From Ignelater luminosus (taxonomy: Eukaryota; Arthropoda; Insecta; Coleoptera; Elateridae), in NCBI GenBank assembly GCA_011009095.1, contig VTPC01090542.1, positions 142,002 through 206,001 on the forward strand: a stretch of DNA of 64,000 bases, written 5' to 3'. Within the stretch, counting starts at the first letter, position 1, and every line of letters begins with the position of its first letter. Positions 33,686 to 45,282 of the stretch are shown piece after piece. Under the pieces are notes generated by a model, which ran no database searches, was not told the origin of the DNA, and saw nothing but the letters and a program-made list of their open reading frames with translations. Position numbers and translations under genes: made by a program.

Positions 33686-33809
33686 AGTTTTTTTTGTTGC
33701 TTTTGTGTTACATTTTTTAAATTCATCAAGCTTTGCGCGCTATTTTCAAAATTTTGCGAGATAGAATGTAAAATAAAAAAATTACTAGTATTTGTAATTA
33801 AATTAGAAA

Positions 33810-33900
33810 CTTGCATCATAATTTTGGTTTTGATTTTAAATTTTAAATAAACTTTTTTGAAGAAATACAGTAAGGTAAAAACAATCCGGATATTCTAACG
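33810..33900. repeat. Orphan copy of the cuticle-gene upstream block
   Basis: CTTGCATCATAATTTTGG, then TTTTAAATTTTAAATAAACT and CAATCCGGATATTCTA. It matches 40848-40930 upstream of member 7 over about 80 bp, but no family gene lies nearby, so it may mark a lost member. Confidence 0.5.
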
Positions 33901-35593
33901 GTAAGTCTATTTGGTTTTTAATTTTTTGCTTTTTTAAAAAGTTGTAACGGAGAATTGTATTGTTATCTTTTTAAATGCCATAATTATTATGAATCATACA
34001 CTTCAAATAAAATATTTTCATTAACAGCGAATTCTTTAAATTAGGATAGATATACTGTTATAGTCTGTTGCTCAAAGCTGTATCGCGCCCGAAAAACAGT
34101 AACGGCTGCTATAAGTAGGGCAGTGCTACTTTTAAAATGATGAAAAGCTATATTCCTGTAAAATCTCTCTATAATTCTCGCAAAAGCGTTTTAAACAAAG
34201 TATATATTACATTAATAACAAAATAATACATTGTACAACAAGTGTAACTTTTTGCACTAATACAGTTTTTATAGTCAACTTGTGCGGAGAAGCCGCGAGA
34301 AGAAATTTTTTGCACCCAAAGGTCTTGTCGTCTTTGTAGATTTCCTCTTACTGGCGTCAGACTGAACCAGAAAATCCCGCACAGAATTTACTAAAGATGT
34401 GCGCGATATCTATTAAATGTGGGAAAATATAGTTTACTTCTGTGGGGAATTTCTTTGTAAGTCGGTGCTCCAATACGGCACTGCCTTCTACAATAATGTT
34501 GGGCGGACTTAGTAGACATGAATAGTATAGTAATATCGTATAGTTTGTGTAGACTCTCAAAACCATCAGACTTTATTGAAGCAAGTTTCTTTGTAGGAAT
34601 GTTTTTGTTGTTTGTCATTGCCTTCTAAAAAGGAGAGGTTCGAACCAAAAATAAAACTTACTAAATTAAAATTCTTGAAGAACAAGAAATCTGAAAATCA
34701 ATAATAGAATAATTGATTCACAATCTTCTTCGCATAAAATTGATTGATCAAATTGTCCTTCTAGATGTATAACCTAAAGTACTACAGACTAGAGTTCATG
34801 TGCAAATCACTACCGTTATGACAATATCAACTAAGTCATTTTGTAAAGTGACCCAAAATAGATAACAGATGGCCAACTCAAAACTGACATGGACTTCATT
34901 TTGTTAGGTATGACCCAATTTACGTCAGTGTTCTAGCCGCCTAGTAAACACTTAAAATTTTCTAGCAGTTACTCCTGCTATCATTTCTATTGTGTTTTAA
35001 AAGAGATATTAAAAAAAACCTTTTGTCGTTCTGGTGTGTAAGTTTTGTCTAGATAGGAAACCTTCCTTGCAAAGCCTATCTTTCTTATTCTTCAACATAA
35101 AAAGCCTTTTTGACAAAACAAGAAATTTCTGCTTGCTCTATTCGTAGTTCATATAAATGTATCTTTTCTGGTCTCAGTCAACCAAGTTTGTAGGTGTCAT
35201 AATTGCTATCAGTCTTTGGGAAAAATTTAATAATTAAATAGTTAAAATTTGTTTGAAAAATGCTACATTTGGATTTTTGCATGAAGACTTTGTAAAGTAG
35301 ACACAGAGATTTGTTATCAGACCAATAAGACGTTTTAGATAACACAACATTAACCAGTGGATAACTGTTCATACTTACTTATTTCTATACCAGTTTAAAA
35401 AGGATCATTTCCATGGTACTGTGTTGACAAATTGTATAGATGCGTCTAAAGTTGGATATCTTTGGAACGTCTTAGGCGGCTTGGTGAAAACCAAAGATTC
35501 ACTAGGTTTTGATACTATTTCGCCTTTCTCTTTCTCTATCTCTGTCACTGAAACTTGTTCTTTCTATCCTCCCTCTAATTTGTGTTTTATATA
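33901..35593. other. Intergenic DNA, no gene supported
   Basis: AT-rich. The minus frames at 34357-34618 overlap and resemble nothing firmly. Frames at 35178-35372 and 35421-35627 are unrecognised. Confidence 0.4.
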
Positions 35594-35760
35594 CGGGGTG
35601 TCCCGTGACTCGACTGACATAGCTTAAATATGTGTTTCTTAGGTAATTTCAAGTCGAAAATACCTAATACATATATGTCCAAAATTCGGCAAAACTTCAA
35701 CTTGAAATTACCTAAGGAACACACCTTTAAACTATGTTAGTCGAGTCGCGGGACACCCTG
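35594..35760. mobile_element. Foldback MITE of Tc1/mariner type (167 bp)
   Basis: Arms of about 62 bp (35594-35655 and 35699-35760) are inverted copies, starting CGGGGTGTCCCGTGACTCGA and mirrored with few changes. TA flanks both ends (35592-35593 and 35761-35762). No coding capacity. Confidence 0.85.
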
Positions 35761-35762
35761 TA

Positions 35763-37060
35763 TAATATATATTCTTTAAAGTATTTTGCATGTGTTTTTT
35801 GTTATTATCTTAACAGGTTATGGGCCTGAAAACACCAGTGACGTTATAATTTATTTGATTGTATATGGAAAAGTATGTCTAAAGGTCTTTACTAAGCCAA
35901 TAACGAGTGTTAATTGTAAATACCGTGAGTAAGAAAATCGTTTTTTATTTGTGGTAGCAAAGCGTAAAAAAATAAATACAACTTTTATTGAAATAAAAAG
36001 TGAAAGAAAATCAAACAAATTGGTAATTACCAATGAAAGAAAAATTTTAAAAAATTTGCCTGCAGAAGTTAATAAAACAGTGGTCCTGGTAAAGATGAAG
36101 AAGAAATTTGCAAAAACCAAAGAATCTACAAAGGTCAAAACTTATAAATCCTATTTATGAGTTAAATTTGGTTAAAACTGATGTTTCACAAACATAAGAA
36201 GAAGCGATGGATACTATAGATGAAGAAAAATGAAAACCTGCAATTAAGGTAGAACTAGAAACTATAAAAAACGAATAAAACGGAACTAACTGCATTACCG
36301 TTAGGTAATGGTGCAATTGCTCTCAAATAAGTTTTTTGAGCTAAAGGATCTCAAAATTGTAAAAATGTTAGGTATAAAACAAAACTGTGCGTCAGAGGTT
36401 GTTTACAGGTTCGGAAGGCATGGATTTTAATAAAATATTTTTTTATCTACAAGATATAACATAATATAGTATTTCATTAATCTCGATAACATTACCGAAA
36501 GCGGGAACCTGACAAAATAGAAAATTTATTGTTTTAAATTCTTACTTGCATGAGAAGTACTTACATACTAAATCGTTTACTTGAAACTTACGTACAAATT
36601 AATAACTAAATCGACCCGTTGGACAAAAACAAAAAAGTCAAAAAATATTCGTCTAGTTATACAATTCTCACATGTTTTATGCTGACCTATGTGTCGATCT
36701 AATAATACATTTGCATGTATTTTTAAATGGTTATGTATTTTAAATGCGTAAACGTAATTTATTACAATGTTGTGTAATTACAACTACAAAATAAAAAATT
36801 TAAAATCTAAATAAAGCAAGAGTATGACGTTTTTTGTCATTGTGCTATATTTATAATAACTAAATAATATTATTTTGAAAACGTATCAAAACGGACATTA
36901 ACTTTTTTTTATTTAAATATGAGATTTACTTCATTACACGTAATTGTAAAATTGCTAGCTCCTTTAATGAGTAAGGAAATGAATACAAAGAAGCAAACTA
37001 TCTAAAAAGAGGATTTTTTGTCTGTCTTTGTAAATTTAGTTGAGCTTTGCATCAGATACA
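35763..37060. other. AT-rich intergenic DNA upstream of member 6
   Basis: A Lys-rich 69-aa frame at 35951-36160 lies in A-rich DNA and is probably chance. Nothing else is recognised. Confidence 0.4.
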
Positions 37061-37064
37061 GCTG

Positions 37065-37104
37065 TATATAAGCGCAGCAACCAATACAATAGGCATCATT
37101 TGAT
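37065..37104 (+). promoter_or_regulatory. Promoter of member 6: TATA box and start-site block
   Basis: TATATAAG (37065-37072) and ATCATTTGAT (37095-37104). The distance from the first T of the TATA box to the block is 30 bp, so transcription should start in the block. Confidence 0.7.
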
Positions 37105-37137
37105 TCTAATAAATCAAATATTAAACAACCATTCAAA

Positions 37138-37421
37138 ATGTTCAAAGTCGTAAGTTGAACCTATTTTATATTTTTATCTTTTTTCATCTCATCTTATGTG
37201 ATTACAAAGAGTACTTTGTAGTTAATTTTAAAATATTTTTGTTTTAGCTCCTAATTGCTGCCATCTTGGCTTTTGCGGCTGCTGATCCAGCTCCAGCACC
37301 CAAACCCCAAGTGATTCTTACTTCTGCTGGAATTCCTATCGCAACAACTGCTGACATAGCTATACCTGCTGCTGCTTCCTGGACTGGTGCGATAGCTGCT
37401 CCAGGTGTTGTGATTATTTAA
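37138..37421 (+). CDS. Small secreted Ala/Pro/Val-rich cuticle-type protein (member 6), two exons, inverted orientation
   Basis: Exons are 37138-37149 (MFKV) and 37248-37421, with a 98-bp phase-0 intron (GTAAGT donor, TTTTAG acceptor). The product is 61 aa: signal peptide MFKVLLIAAILAFAAA, then DPAPAPKPQVILTSAGIP, 'IATTADIAIPAAASW' and the end APGVVII. The core PAPAPKPQ plus LTSAG is shared with members 7-9. It is the only family member on the plus strand and faces member 7 convergently. AATAAA at 37558 is a likely poly(A) signal, and GCACGTGCTGTAAAT lies in the 3'UTR at 37506-37520. Missed by simple ORF calling because neither exon opens a long ATG frame in the right register. Confidence 0.88.
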
Positions 37422-37505
37422 AAAATTAAGGAAAAATGTTAAATTCTGGTTGTAATAATGATTAAACATCAGGTAATCGAAATTACTTCTATATGTAATG
37501 TATAT

Positions 37506-37520
37506 GCACGTGCTGTAAAT
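37506..37520 (+). promoter_or_regulatory. Conserved 3'UTR motif GCACGTGCTGTAAAT (member 6)
   Basis: Same motif in coding sense in the 3'UTRs of member 8 (43592-43606) and member 9 (50443-50457, one change), with a weaker form in member 7 (40100-40115). Function unknown; a post-transcriptional signal or E-box-like site is possible. Confidence 0.5.
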
Positions 37521-37563
37521 TTGTTATTTTGAAACTTATATTTGCTGTTATCAAGAAAATAAA

Positions 37564-38189
37564 AAAATAGACAATCCTGTCAAACAAAAAGGAATTTTAG
37601 TTATTGTTATTGTTTCTTTAGCTGTAAGTACTTATCGTACCTTATATTTCTGCCAGAAGGTGTTTTATTAAGTGACTTATTTAATCACAACAGTCAATGA
37701 AAGATTTATGTCAACTCGAAGATAATAAATTAGATATAGATAATATTTTGTGGAAACTTTATAAAAGAATTTTTACAAAAATTTGTTTGGAAATTTTTGG
37801 TACGTTGTTGTAGTGAGTTGTATGCAACTTATCTTTTACAAAGTTTTGATGTGATTGTGCCAGATTGTGCGCAGTATCAATCTATTTAATACAACTGTTT
37901 GCAGTGAAAACATAACCTCAAAAAATAAGAAAGCAAGCAAGTGCAGACGATGAGCTGACGTTTTGTTGCCAAATATTTTAAAGCAAACTTCGTTTGTAAC
38001 GTCCGAAAATTTTAAAAAAATTAATTTGTACAAAAGTTTATAGAAAGTTTAGTGTATAGTGTCAACCAGCTCTTAGCCTGTATTTAGCACAGTTTGGGTA
38101 AAATGTTGTAAAGCTTAGCCTGAAATACTAAAGTTTCACTAAGACGAAGAAAACGTATAGCTGCTTTCAATCCTCTAGGATGTAGCATG
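37564..38189. other. AT-rich intergenic DNA, nothing recognised
   Basis: The minus frame at 37836-38033 is unrecognised and has no supporting context. Confidence 0.4.
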
Positions 38190-39130
38190 GGAGAGACAAG
38201 AAAATGTGAAAGCCGAACCATTAACAGCAGAAGAAGTGAAAAGATTTAAAACTAATAAAACTCAAGGCCCCAATCGAATTCCAGCAGACGTGGTGGTTAA
38301 AACAAAACTGTAACTTATCAAAAACGTATTAAACGGCTCATACTAATAGCAAATTTTTTCTCAGAGTGGAAAATAGCAAAGCCGATATTGCTGTCTATAC
38401 CAGTGAAAAGAAACTACGCGACAAGTCGTCTAGAGGCAGTTATAATATCTCCTAGATATTTAGGCAAGCTATTTAAGCACATTATTAAGTTTAGATTAAA
38501 GAATGAATTGGAGCAGAAGGAAGACCAAGACAGTGCAGTTTTCGTAAGGGCAGATCGATATGTTAATACAGCAACTATAGCCAAGACAGAGACTAGACGC
38601 ACGAGAAAACTTTGCATTTTATTTACAATTAGCCCCAAAAATGCCTTTAATACCGTAACTTGAAGATTGATTTTTGAGGAACTAGAAAAGCAAAGATTCC
38701 CATAAAAAGTTAGCTGCAAGATCAACGTACTGTATTTAAAAATGGTATGTGTTAGCGTGTCAAGGATTTTATTGCGTCTTATGGAAAATATGTTTAACCA
38801 CAATGCTAACACAACTTTAGAAAAAATAAATGCTGGATGATAAGAAATAATTTTAAATATTTAAAATTAGCACTGCAGTGTGCAGATTAATGCAGATTAT
38901 GGGAGGGCCAAAAACTAGTACAGTATTATCATGCTGTATGCCGCAAAAGATCTAGAAATAGTTAAATACTTCGGTAAATTGCATAGAATACAAAGAAAAC
39001 TTCCTATGTTTAAAAGAGAGTGAGGCATATAGAGCTATACATCAACTGATACTTTACTAGTTAAGTTAGTTATTGCAGCATCAATACCAAATGAACGTAA
39101 TGAAGAATTTTATTAAATGAATTCGAATAA
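38190..39130 (+). pseudogene. LINE reverse transcriptase remnant
   Basis: Plus-strand frames give 'EPLTAEEVKRFKTNKTQGPN', then 'RIPADVV', which matches the LINE box (K)xPGPDGIPAE. Next come 'SEWKIAKPILLSIPVKR' and 'FKHIIKFRLKNELEQK', followed by 'CILFTISPKNAFNTV', which fits the LDIxxAFDxV box with changes. About 400 bp later, a degraded 'YRAIHQ...VIAASIPNERNEEF' may be the C-terminal region. The YxDD box is not found. Many stops interrupt it. Probably R1/Jockey-like, but the clade is uncertain. Confidence 0.5.
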
Positions 39131-40166
39131 TAGAATTTAAAAAGCAGCTAGAATGCAAACGATAGCTATGTGGGAGACACCATGGAATCAAAACACTAGT
39201 AAGAGTCAATGGACAAACTGAATGACTGCAAATATTAATGAATAGGTAGACTGAAAACATGAGGAAGTAGACTTTTTAGTGACTAACTAGAATGCAGTTA
39301 GAGAAGAAAGGAAAAAGAACATAATGCGTATGGAAAGGAATAAGCCAGCAAGAACATAGCAGCCAATGTTGCCCAGAAGTAATACCAAAGATTTTTCTTG
39401 GATATTTATATACCAGACTAGAAGGAGATTTTAGTTCCGAAGATACTGAGATACCTTCAATCTTGGTATACATTTTTCTTCTTACCTTTGTAAAAGAAAA
39501 AGTTAAGTCAGGTAGGCTAAACATAATACTACAGCATCAATGTTGTAATTTGTTGTAATCCGAAGATTTAAGGCGTAAATAGTCGTGAAGGTGCCGTAAG
39601 TCCAACTGTAGTATTTCAACCACAAAAAGTTGGAATCTATTAATGCAATCGTTATGATCAGTTTTTCACAAAATTACCCAGCTTGGTTGGTTAAAAATTG
39701 AAAATTTTTGGCGTAATAACATGCTTACTATGTCACGTCATACATCTCCCTTGTTTGATAGAAATTCTACTTATAATGCATTCAAACTTTATAAATCTAT
39801 TTATTTAGATGTTAAAGTATTTGATATCATACAACTGAAATATCTTTGAGTAATTGCAAAAACCATTTCGTAGTTATCAACTGATTTAGAAAGCTACAGG
39901 TTCGTTCCCAGACGAAACTTTGCCCTCAAACTTTGTATTGTTAGCTATCTCAATACATCCTATAGATCTTTAAAAAATGATCAAAATCTGACTTTTCACT
40001 TTTGGGCTAAAAGGTTTGGCAAATAGTTATCCACTAGTAAATAAAAATTCAGTATGTAAACAGAATGAAATATTTATTTTTGGTGTTTAATTTTAATGCA
40101 TTTTACAACACGTACTGAAAATTCTTAATTATCACAAACAAAACTTTGAATTGTGGTTTCTTAATT
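39131..40166. other. Intergenic DNA and 3' flank of member 7
   Basis: No gene is recognised. TTTATT near 40074 (AATAAA on the minus strand) and the 3'UTR motif variant at 40100-40115 belong to the neighbouring gene. Confidence 0.45.
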
Positions 40167-40476
40167 TTAAATAATAACAACGCCTGGTGCAACAACTGGG
40201 GAAACTACACCTCCTGCCCAAGAAGCAGCAGCAGGTACTACTATATCGGCTGTAGAGACTAGAGGAACTCCTGCAGAAGTAAGAATCACTTGGGGCTTAG
40301 GAGCTGGAGCTGGGTTAGCAACAGCTAGAGCCAAAATGGTGGCAAGAACAAGCTAAAGTAAACAAAATTCTAGAATTAAACAATATGTAATTAAATTATT
40401 TACACTTATATTTCTTTAAATAGGTAAATAAAAATAATAAAAAGAAGTAATAAATGTTACTTACTGCTTTGTACAT
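40167..40476 (-). CDS. Small secreted Ala/Val/Pro-rich cuticle-type protein (member 7), two exons
   Basis: Exons are 40465-40476 (MYKA) and 40167-40352, with a 112-bp phase-0 intron (GTAAGT donor, CTTTAG acceptor). The product is 65 aa: signal peptide MYKALVLATILALAVA, then NPAPAPKPQVILTSAGVP, 'VSTADIVVPAAASWAGG' and the end APGVVII. It is closest to member 6 (shared TADI and PAAASW words) although the two lie on opposite strands. No ATG begins exon 2, so a simple ORF scan misses it. The TATA box and start-site block are present. Confidence 0.87.
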
Positions 40477-40512
40477 TTTGAGCGGTGGTAAGTAGGTATT
40501 TGATTTACTAAA

Positions 40513-40552
40513 ATCAAATGATGTCCAGCATATTGTTCGCTGCGCTTATATA
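40513..40552 (-). promoter_or_regulatory. Promoter of member 7: start-site block and TATA box
   Basis: Minus strand TATATAAG (40545-40552) and ATCATTTGAT (40513-40522). No GGGAGG block is seen above it, unlike members 2-5. Confidence 0.68.
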
Positions 40553-40847
40553 CGAAAGATGTATGATGCAAAGTCGAATAGTATTTACAAAGACAAACAA
40601 AGAAATCTTCTTTTCGAATGATTTGCGTTATCGATTTCCTCATCCATCAAGAATGTTTTACTAAATAGAACACTTCTAAGTAAGAAAGATCATTAAAGAG
40701 CCATAACGATTGATCTTAAACTTTATTCGTTAGAAAGAAAATCTTTAAGATAAAATCAAATTTTAAAAATTTTATTTACTTTTAATTAAATTTTAAAAAT
40801 GAAATTTTTCGAAAACAATTAATCATTAAATGTAACATAAAGATAAT

Positions 40848-40930
40848 CTTACATCATAATTTTGTATAAAATTTTAAATTTTAAATGAGCTTTTTTGAAT
40901 ACAAAAACAGTAAAAACAATCTGGATGTTT
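40848..40930. repeat. Upstream repeat block (copy near member 7)
   Basis: CTTACATCATAATTTTGTAT, then ATTTTAAATTTTAAATGAGC and CAATCTGGATGTT. Similar to 33810-33900 and 44352-44400. Confidence 0.55.
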
Positions 40931-41429
40931 TATAATGTCGTAAATGTTGTTCTGTAATTATAAAAAAATATTCTCAATTTGTTTTTCAGTTTTGATTCTA
41001 AAGAATTTAAAAATATTGGTAGAGCTAAACTCATGTCAGTTATATTATTTTTTATTCTTACAATTCAAATAAACTTTCTTAGTTTAGAATTTAGTTCTTT
41101 ATAAATTTATCACTTTAGAAAAACCAAACGTTTGCTATTGATTTGCGCATTTTTATCTTCAAAAAATGTAATTGCACACAGACGTGATCTGATATGGAGT
41201 CACAGATCATAGAAACTGTTAAGAAAAAATTAGCATTCAGTGTTTGTAAACCATTCTTTACAACTACCAATACTGAACAGTAATCACATGTAATCGGCAT
41301 CAGAACTGCCAATCGTAATCCTTCACCATAGCACTAATAAACAAAAACTCTTTTGAGATACATCAAATCATCAGATTTGGCTATTTCCTATCCTCGAGCA
41401 AGACGGTCACAGTAGTGGTGATAGTCAAG
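40931..41429. other. AT-rich intergenic DNA, nothing recognised
   Basis: The minus frame at 41115-41312 is unrecognised. Confidence 0.4.
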
Positions 41430-41880
41430 CCTTGAAAGAACCCCATAGACCCCAAATGTTATGGCGCCACATAGCCCTTCTCAACGTCCTAAGTAAAGTA
41501 CTTGCTAAAAGCCTAAATTACTAGAAAGCATTTGATCGCTCTCACCCATTCAATTTGATTTCCCAGCAGGCAGATCCACTTTTGATTTCCTATTTTACCT
41601 CAACACTGTCAGAATGGTAAACAGTTTCCTTTTGCACCGCCGAAATCGCGTTCGGTTTAGCAAATAGATGTGACATACTACTGTCACCTCCCGCTTTCAG
41701 AAATCCATGCTATCCTCATAAGATTCGTCTTTTATTGTCGCAAGATCTTCGTTCAATCGATCATTGCTGACAACTGTTCAGGGTATTTACACACAACTGT
41801 ATAATCCATCTAGAGGTTTTGTGATGAATTAAGCCCATCTTATGGGATCTCTTTCAGAGCAACCTACCTAGGAATCATCT
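41430..41880 (+). pseudogene. LINE reverse transcriptase fragment
   Basis: Near 41490-41610, in broken plus frames, 'LNVLSKVLAKSLN' and 'LLES..SLSPIQFDFPAGRS' match the LINE RT boxes (SLLNVLSKVLEKxL and LSxxQFGFRxGRST), with GF changed to DF. 'TFDFLFYLNTVRMVNS' follows. Beyond 41700 only vague RT-like words remain. Strongly decayed. Confidence 0.5.
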
Positions 41881-43688
41881 TTCTTCTTTATCTTTTTTGG
41901 TTAGTAGAACTAAAGCAGTGTCTAGATGCTGTTTAGATCCAAACTGCCATCCCCGAACCCTAGATGAACCCCTGCTATTCGGAACAATCTTTTTACATAA
42001 ACAAACCTCACTAGAAGTCCAGGGACAGATACGCTTACAAAAATCGAGCAATATCTTCAAAACACCTTGACGTCCCCTACATTGCAGATTTTAAAGAAAT
42101 CTGTGCACTGAGCATCCCATTTCCCTTTGAATTCCTAGATTACTGTATTAAAAAATTCTACTCTTTTCTGTATACATTTGCACTCAAATCCATGTTAAGC
42201 ATAGATACTGTTTCTGTTTCTTTTGTTTCAGATCTTGACGCAGAAGAGGACCACCAATTCTGAAAAAAGCTGTTTTTATTAATAGTTTTATATAGTAGTC
42301 GACTCTGGTTCTCAAAGTTTTTGGAACCACCAATCTCGTCTCCACCAACACATCTACTGGAAATTGGGATTTTTGCTGTCTAATCAAAATTTTATTCGAC
42401 TGGCTGAAGAGGAAAAGAAATCTTGACTGCCTGATTACCTTTGGTGGATTAATCAACATTGATTTAACATGTCCTTGCAATTTAAACGTGCCCATGCTTT
42501 TGCAATAGTATTAGGCACTGTTTTTAAAATTTATCATCAGGTAAACGCTGAGTTTGCTTTTTTCGCGTTGCAAGTTTTTTAATGGTCTATAGTTTCTTGC
42601 AATTCAGGTGGTCAGAAATAGATTGTTTGGAGTTAGCATCTCGATGAATTTTGATAACTGATGATTTTTTGTTAACTTAGGGTTATGCTAACCATCTTGT
42701 AGTAGGCAACTAGAGGAAGTCAACGCGTGTTAAACAGAAACATTTGGCTATTGGTCTTGTGGTTTAAGAGTAAACATGATATCTTCTAAAAGCTCTTCCT
42801 AAAGGTGCAAATCCCAAAAATCCAAAACTTTGTTGTATAAAAAGAAATTAAGTTTTTTTAACTTCTTGACTCAAGAAAACCAGGTTTGCAAATACTTTTT
42901 ATAAAGACGTTCTCGTCTATTTAATGCTATATTGAACGGTGTGGTAAAAACAGATAACGTTCAGTTTTGCATTCAAGAAGGAGCAAGTTCAAATCCACCC
43001 AAAAGATTGTTTTCACTAAAGTTTTTTACGGTTTTCCTTAGTGGTGTGAGTATACACCCAAACAATAATTTTTACACATTTAATTCTTCCAATATCATCC
43101 TTACCTTTCCCTTCTTTAAATTTTCTCATCAAACTTATAAAATTGTTGTATATTTATTCAAAACAGTTTGTGTGAATTTGTCAACTTTTGCTCAAGATTG
43201 TTTTTCAATTCCACCCTTTTGTAAAAGATTGAGAGACCAAGAACTGGAACCATTAGAGCTGATTCAAAATATACCACATTGTGATCAATTCTTAATTTAC
43301 ATGAAAGGGTGTATGTTATTAAAACTGATAAGACTTTGATTTGCCTTTTCATGTCAAAGCACTCAAAAGTAAATTGTCTACCCTTTTTATATGGCACTGA
43401 TAAAATTATCTTATTACATTGCTAACTTTTTTTATAAACAGATATTGCTATATGCAAGCTGATGCGGTATTTTCCTTCAATAGTGGATTCTCAACAAATC
43501 CTCTGTATTAATATTAAGCAGATAGAAAAAAAACAACTATGTTATGAGAAAAATTTTTATTTTGACTGACACATTAACCAAAAAAACAATGATTTACAGC
43601 ACGTGCATTATGTACAAAAATAATTTAAAATATGAACCTCCATATATTTTTAGGCATCATCACGACCAGACCTTTTCATTTTCACAGT
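41881..43688. other. Intergenic DNA and 3' flank of member 8
   Basis: Frames at 42184-42495 (-) and 42932-43339 (+) are unrecognised; neither has splice, promoter or family support. Confidence 0.4.
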
Positions 43689-43959
43689 TTATATTAGAAC
43701 AACACCTGGTGAAATGCCAGAAGAAATAACACCGCCCAAGGGTGCACCAGCAGGTACTACCAAACCTCCAGTTGTTGCAATAGGAACTCCTGCTGAAGTT
43801 AAAAGAATTTGTGGTTTGGGAGCTGGAGCTGGATCAGCAGCAGCAAAAGCCAAAATGGCAGCAATAATGAACTGAAACAATTAAAAATTTGAAAAAAATG
43901 TAATCTAATTATGTAATTAATAAATTAGACAATTAAATTTAACTTACTACTTTAAGCAT
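43689..43959 (-). CDS. Small secreted Ala/Pro/Gly/Val-rich cuticle-type protein (member 8), two exons
   Basis: Exons are 43948-43959 (MLKV) and 43689-43871, with a 76-bp phase-0 intron (GTAAGT donor, GTTTCAG acceptor). The product is 64 aa: signal peptide MLKVFIIAAILAFAAA, then DPAPAPKPQILLTSAGVP, 'IATTGGLVVPAGAPLGG' and the end SPGVVLI. The DPAPAPKPQ start of the mature chain is identical to that of member 6. The 3'UTR motif GCACGTGCTGTAAAT is at 43592-43606. Confidence 0.88.
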
Positions 43960-43992
43960 CTTGAAGAGTTGGAGAATATTTGATTTCCTGAT

Positions 43993-44032
43993 ATCAAATG
44001 ATGCCTATGGGACTGTTTGAGGCGTTTATATA
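43993..44032 (-). promoter_or_regulatory. Promoter of member 8: start-site block and TATA box
   Basis: Minus strand TATATAAA (44025-44032) and ATCATTTGAT (43993-44002), spacing as in the siblings. Confidence 0.68.
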
Positions 44033-44351
44033 GTACTAAATTTTGATGATGCAAGGGTTTATGAAATTTGCAAAGTTAAACAACAAAAATCTTGTTGGGT
44101 GTTTAAATATACTTTGTTTATATTCATTTCCTTATTAATTAATAAAAGAAATACAGTTATAGAAACCTTTCGAGATATTTATAAATTTGATTTTTGTTCA
44201 TTCTGTGGTTTTTAAATTATACCAGTTTTATCATCATCATTACCGATGCATTTTCAAGATGTTCTTTAAATTAAAAAATAATCACCAATTAGACAAAATT
44301 TTAATGTTTTTGTTATTAAATAGTCACCACCATGTGCAATAAAAATACAAA

Positions 44352-44400
44352 CTTACATCATAATTTTACTTTAGTTTTAAATTTTAAATTAACTTTTTAT
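44352..44400. repeat. Upstream repeat block (copy near member 8)
   Basis: CTTACATCATAATTTTACTT, then TTTTAAATTTTAAATTAACT; about 320 bp above the TATA box, as in member 7. Confidence 0.55.
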
Positions 44401-45282
44401 TATTAGCCAGGATAAAATTCACTATGTTTACCTTGTTAGATAACTTAACAAAGATTCTTAATTGTTGTTATCAAATTTCAGTATAATTCATATTTAATCT
44501 TATCAACTATTTTTCTTTGTTTTAAATAAGCACTAATTTGCGTATTACATAATTTATTATAAATGGAAAATACAAGCATCTTAAGGAAAATGTAATATTA
44601 AATATTAAAAAATTAGGGGTTCACAGTAATTATCTCAAAACATTTGAGCAATGCTAAAGAATTTCCAGTATTTGTGTTTTGAAGGTAAACTAGCATTTGC
44701 AAGAAACTTAGGTTATAACAATAAAGTAGTGCTATTGTTTCTTTTGTTACCTACTTAACTGATTTGTTTATTCATACTGTCTATTATCTAAAAAATTATT
44801 TCTTTTGGTAATTCTTTTCATGCTAGCTCACATAGCTTTAGTTGTTTATACAACACGCCTGATTATTGATAAAACAAGAAAATTCATAATATTATTCTAA
44901 AGAAGATACTATCTACCACTAACTATTAAGATATAGAGCTCATTTAGTTGCTATCCCATTTATACACTTTCAGATAGAGACAAAAGATAGAAAGATGACA
45001 AAAACAACTGATAAATAACAATGTCTTAAAAGAGTGAATGTATCTTGTTACCACTTATTATCAATATTAAGATAATTAATCAAATTCATAACAATGAGTT
45101 GGTTGAACTAATAATTAGAATCTACTATGTAATTACTGTAAATAAATTTAGAAAGCTATTGCTGTGTTTTTAATTTGTACACCAGCTACTAGGCCCATGA
45201 ATTCAGTCCGAGACCCGATAAATTTCTTCCGAATTCCAGGTCAGTGGTTAATAAAAACACAGATGCAATTTAGTAAATGGCT
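44401..45282. other. AT-rich intergenic DNA, nothing recognised
   Basis: No coding pattern. CTGTGTTTTTA at about 45160 and TAAAAACACAG at about 45252 form a small inverted pair beside the decayed mariner. Confidence 0.4.

Noticed and set aside
34630-34650. GGTTCGAACC resembling a tRNA T-arm sequence
   Set aside because: A palindrome without tRNA stems on either strand.
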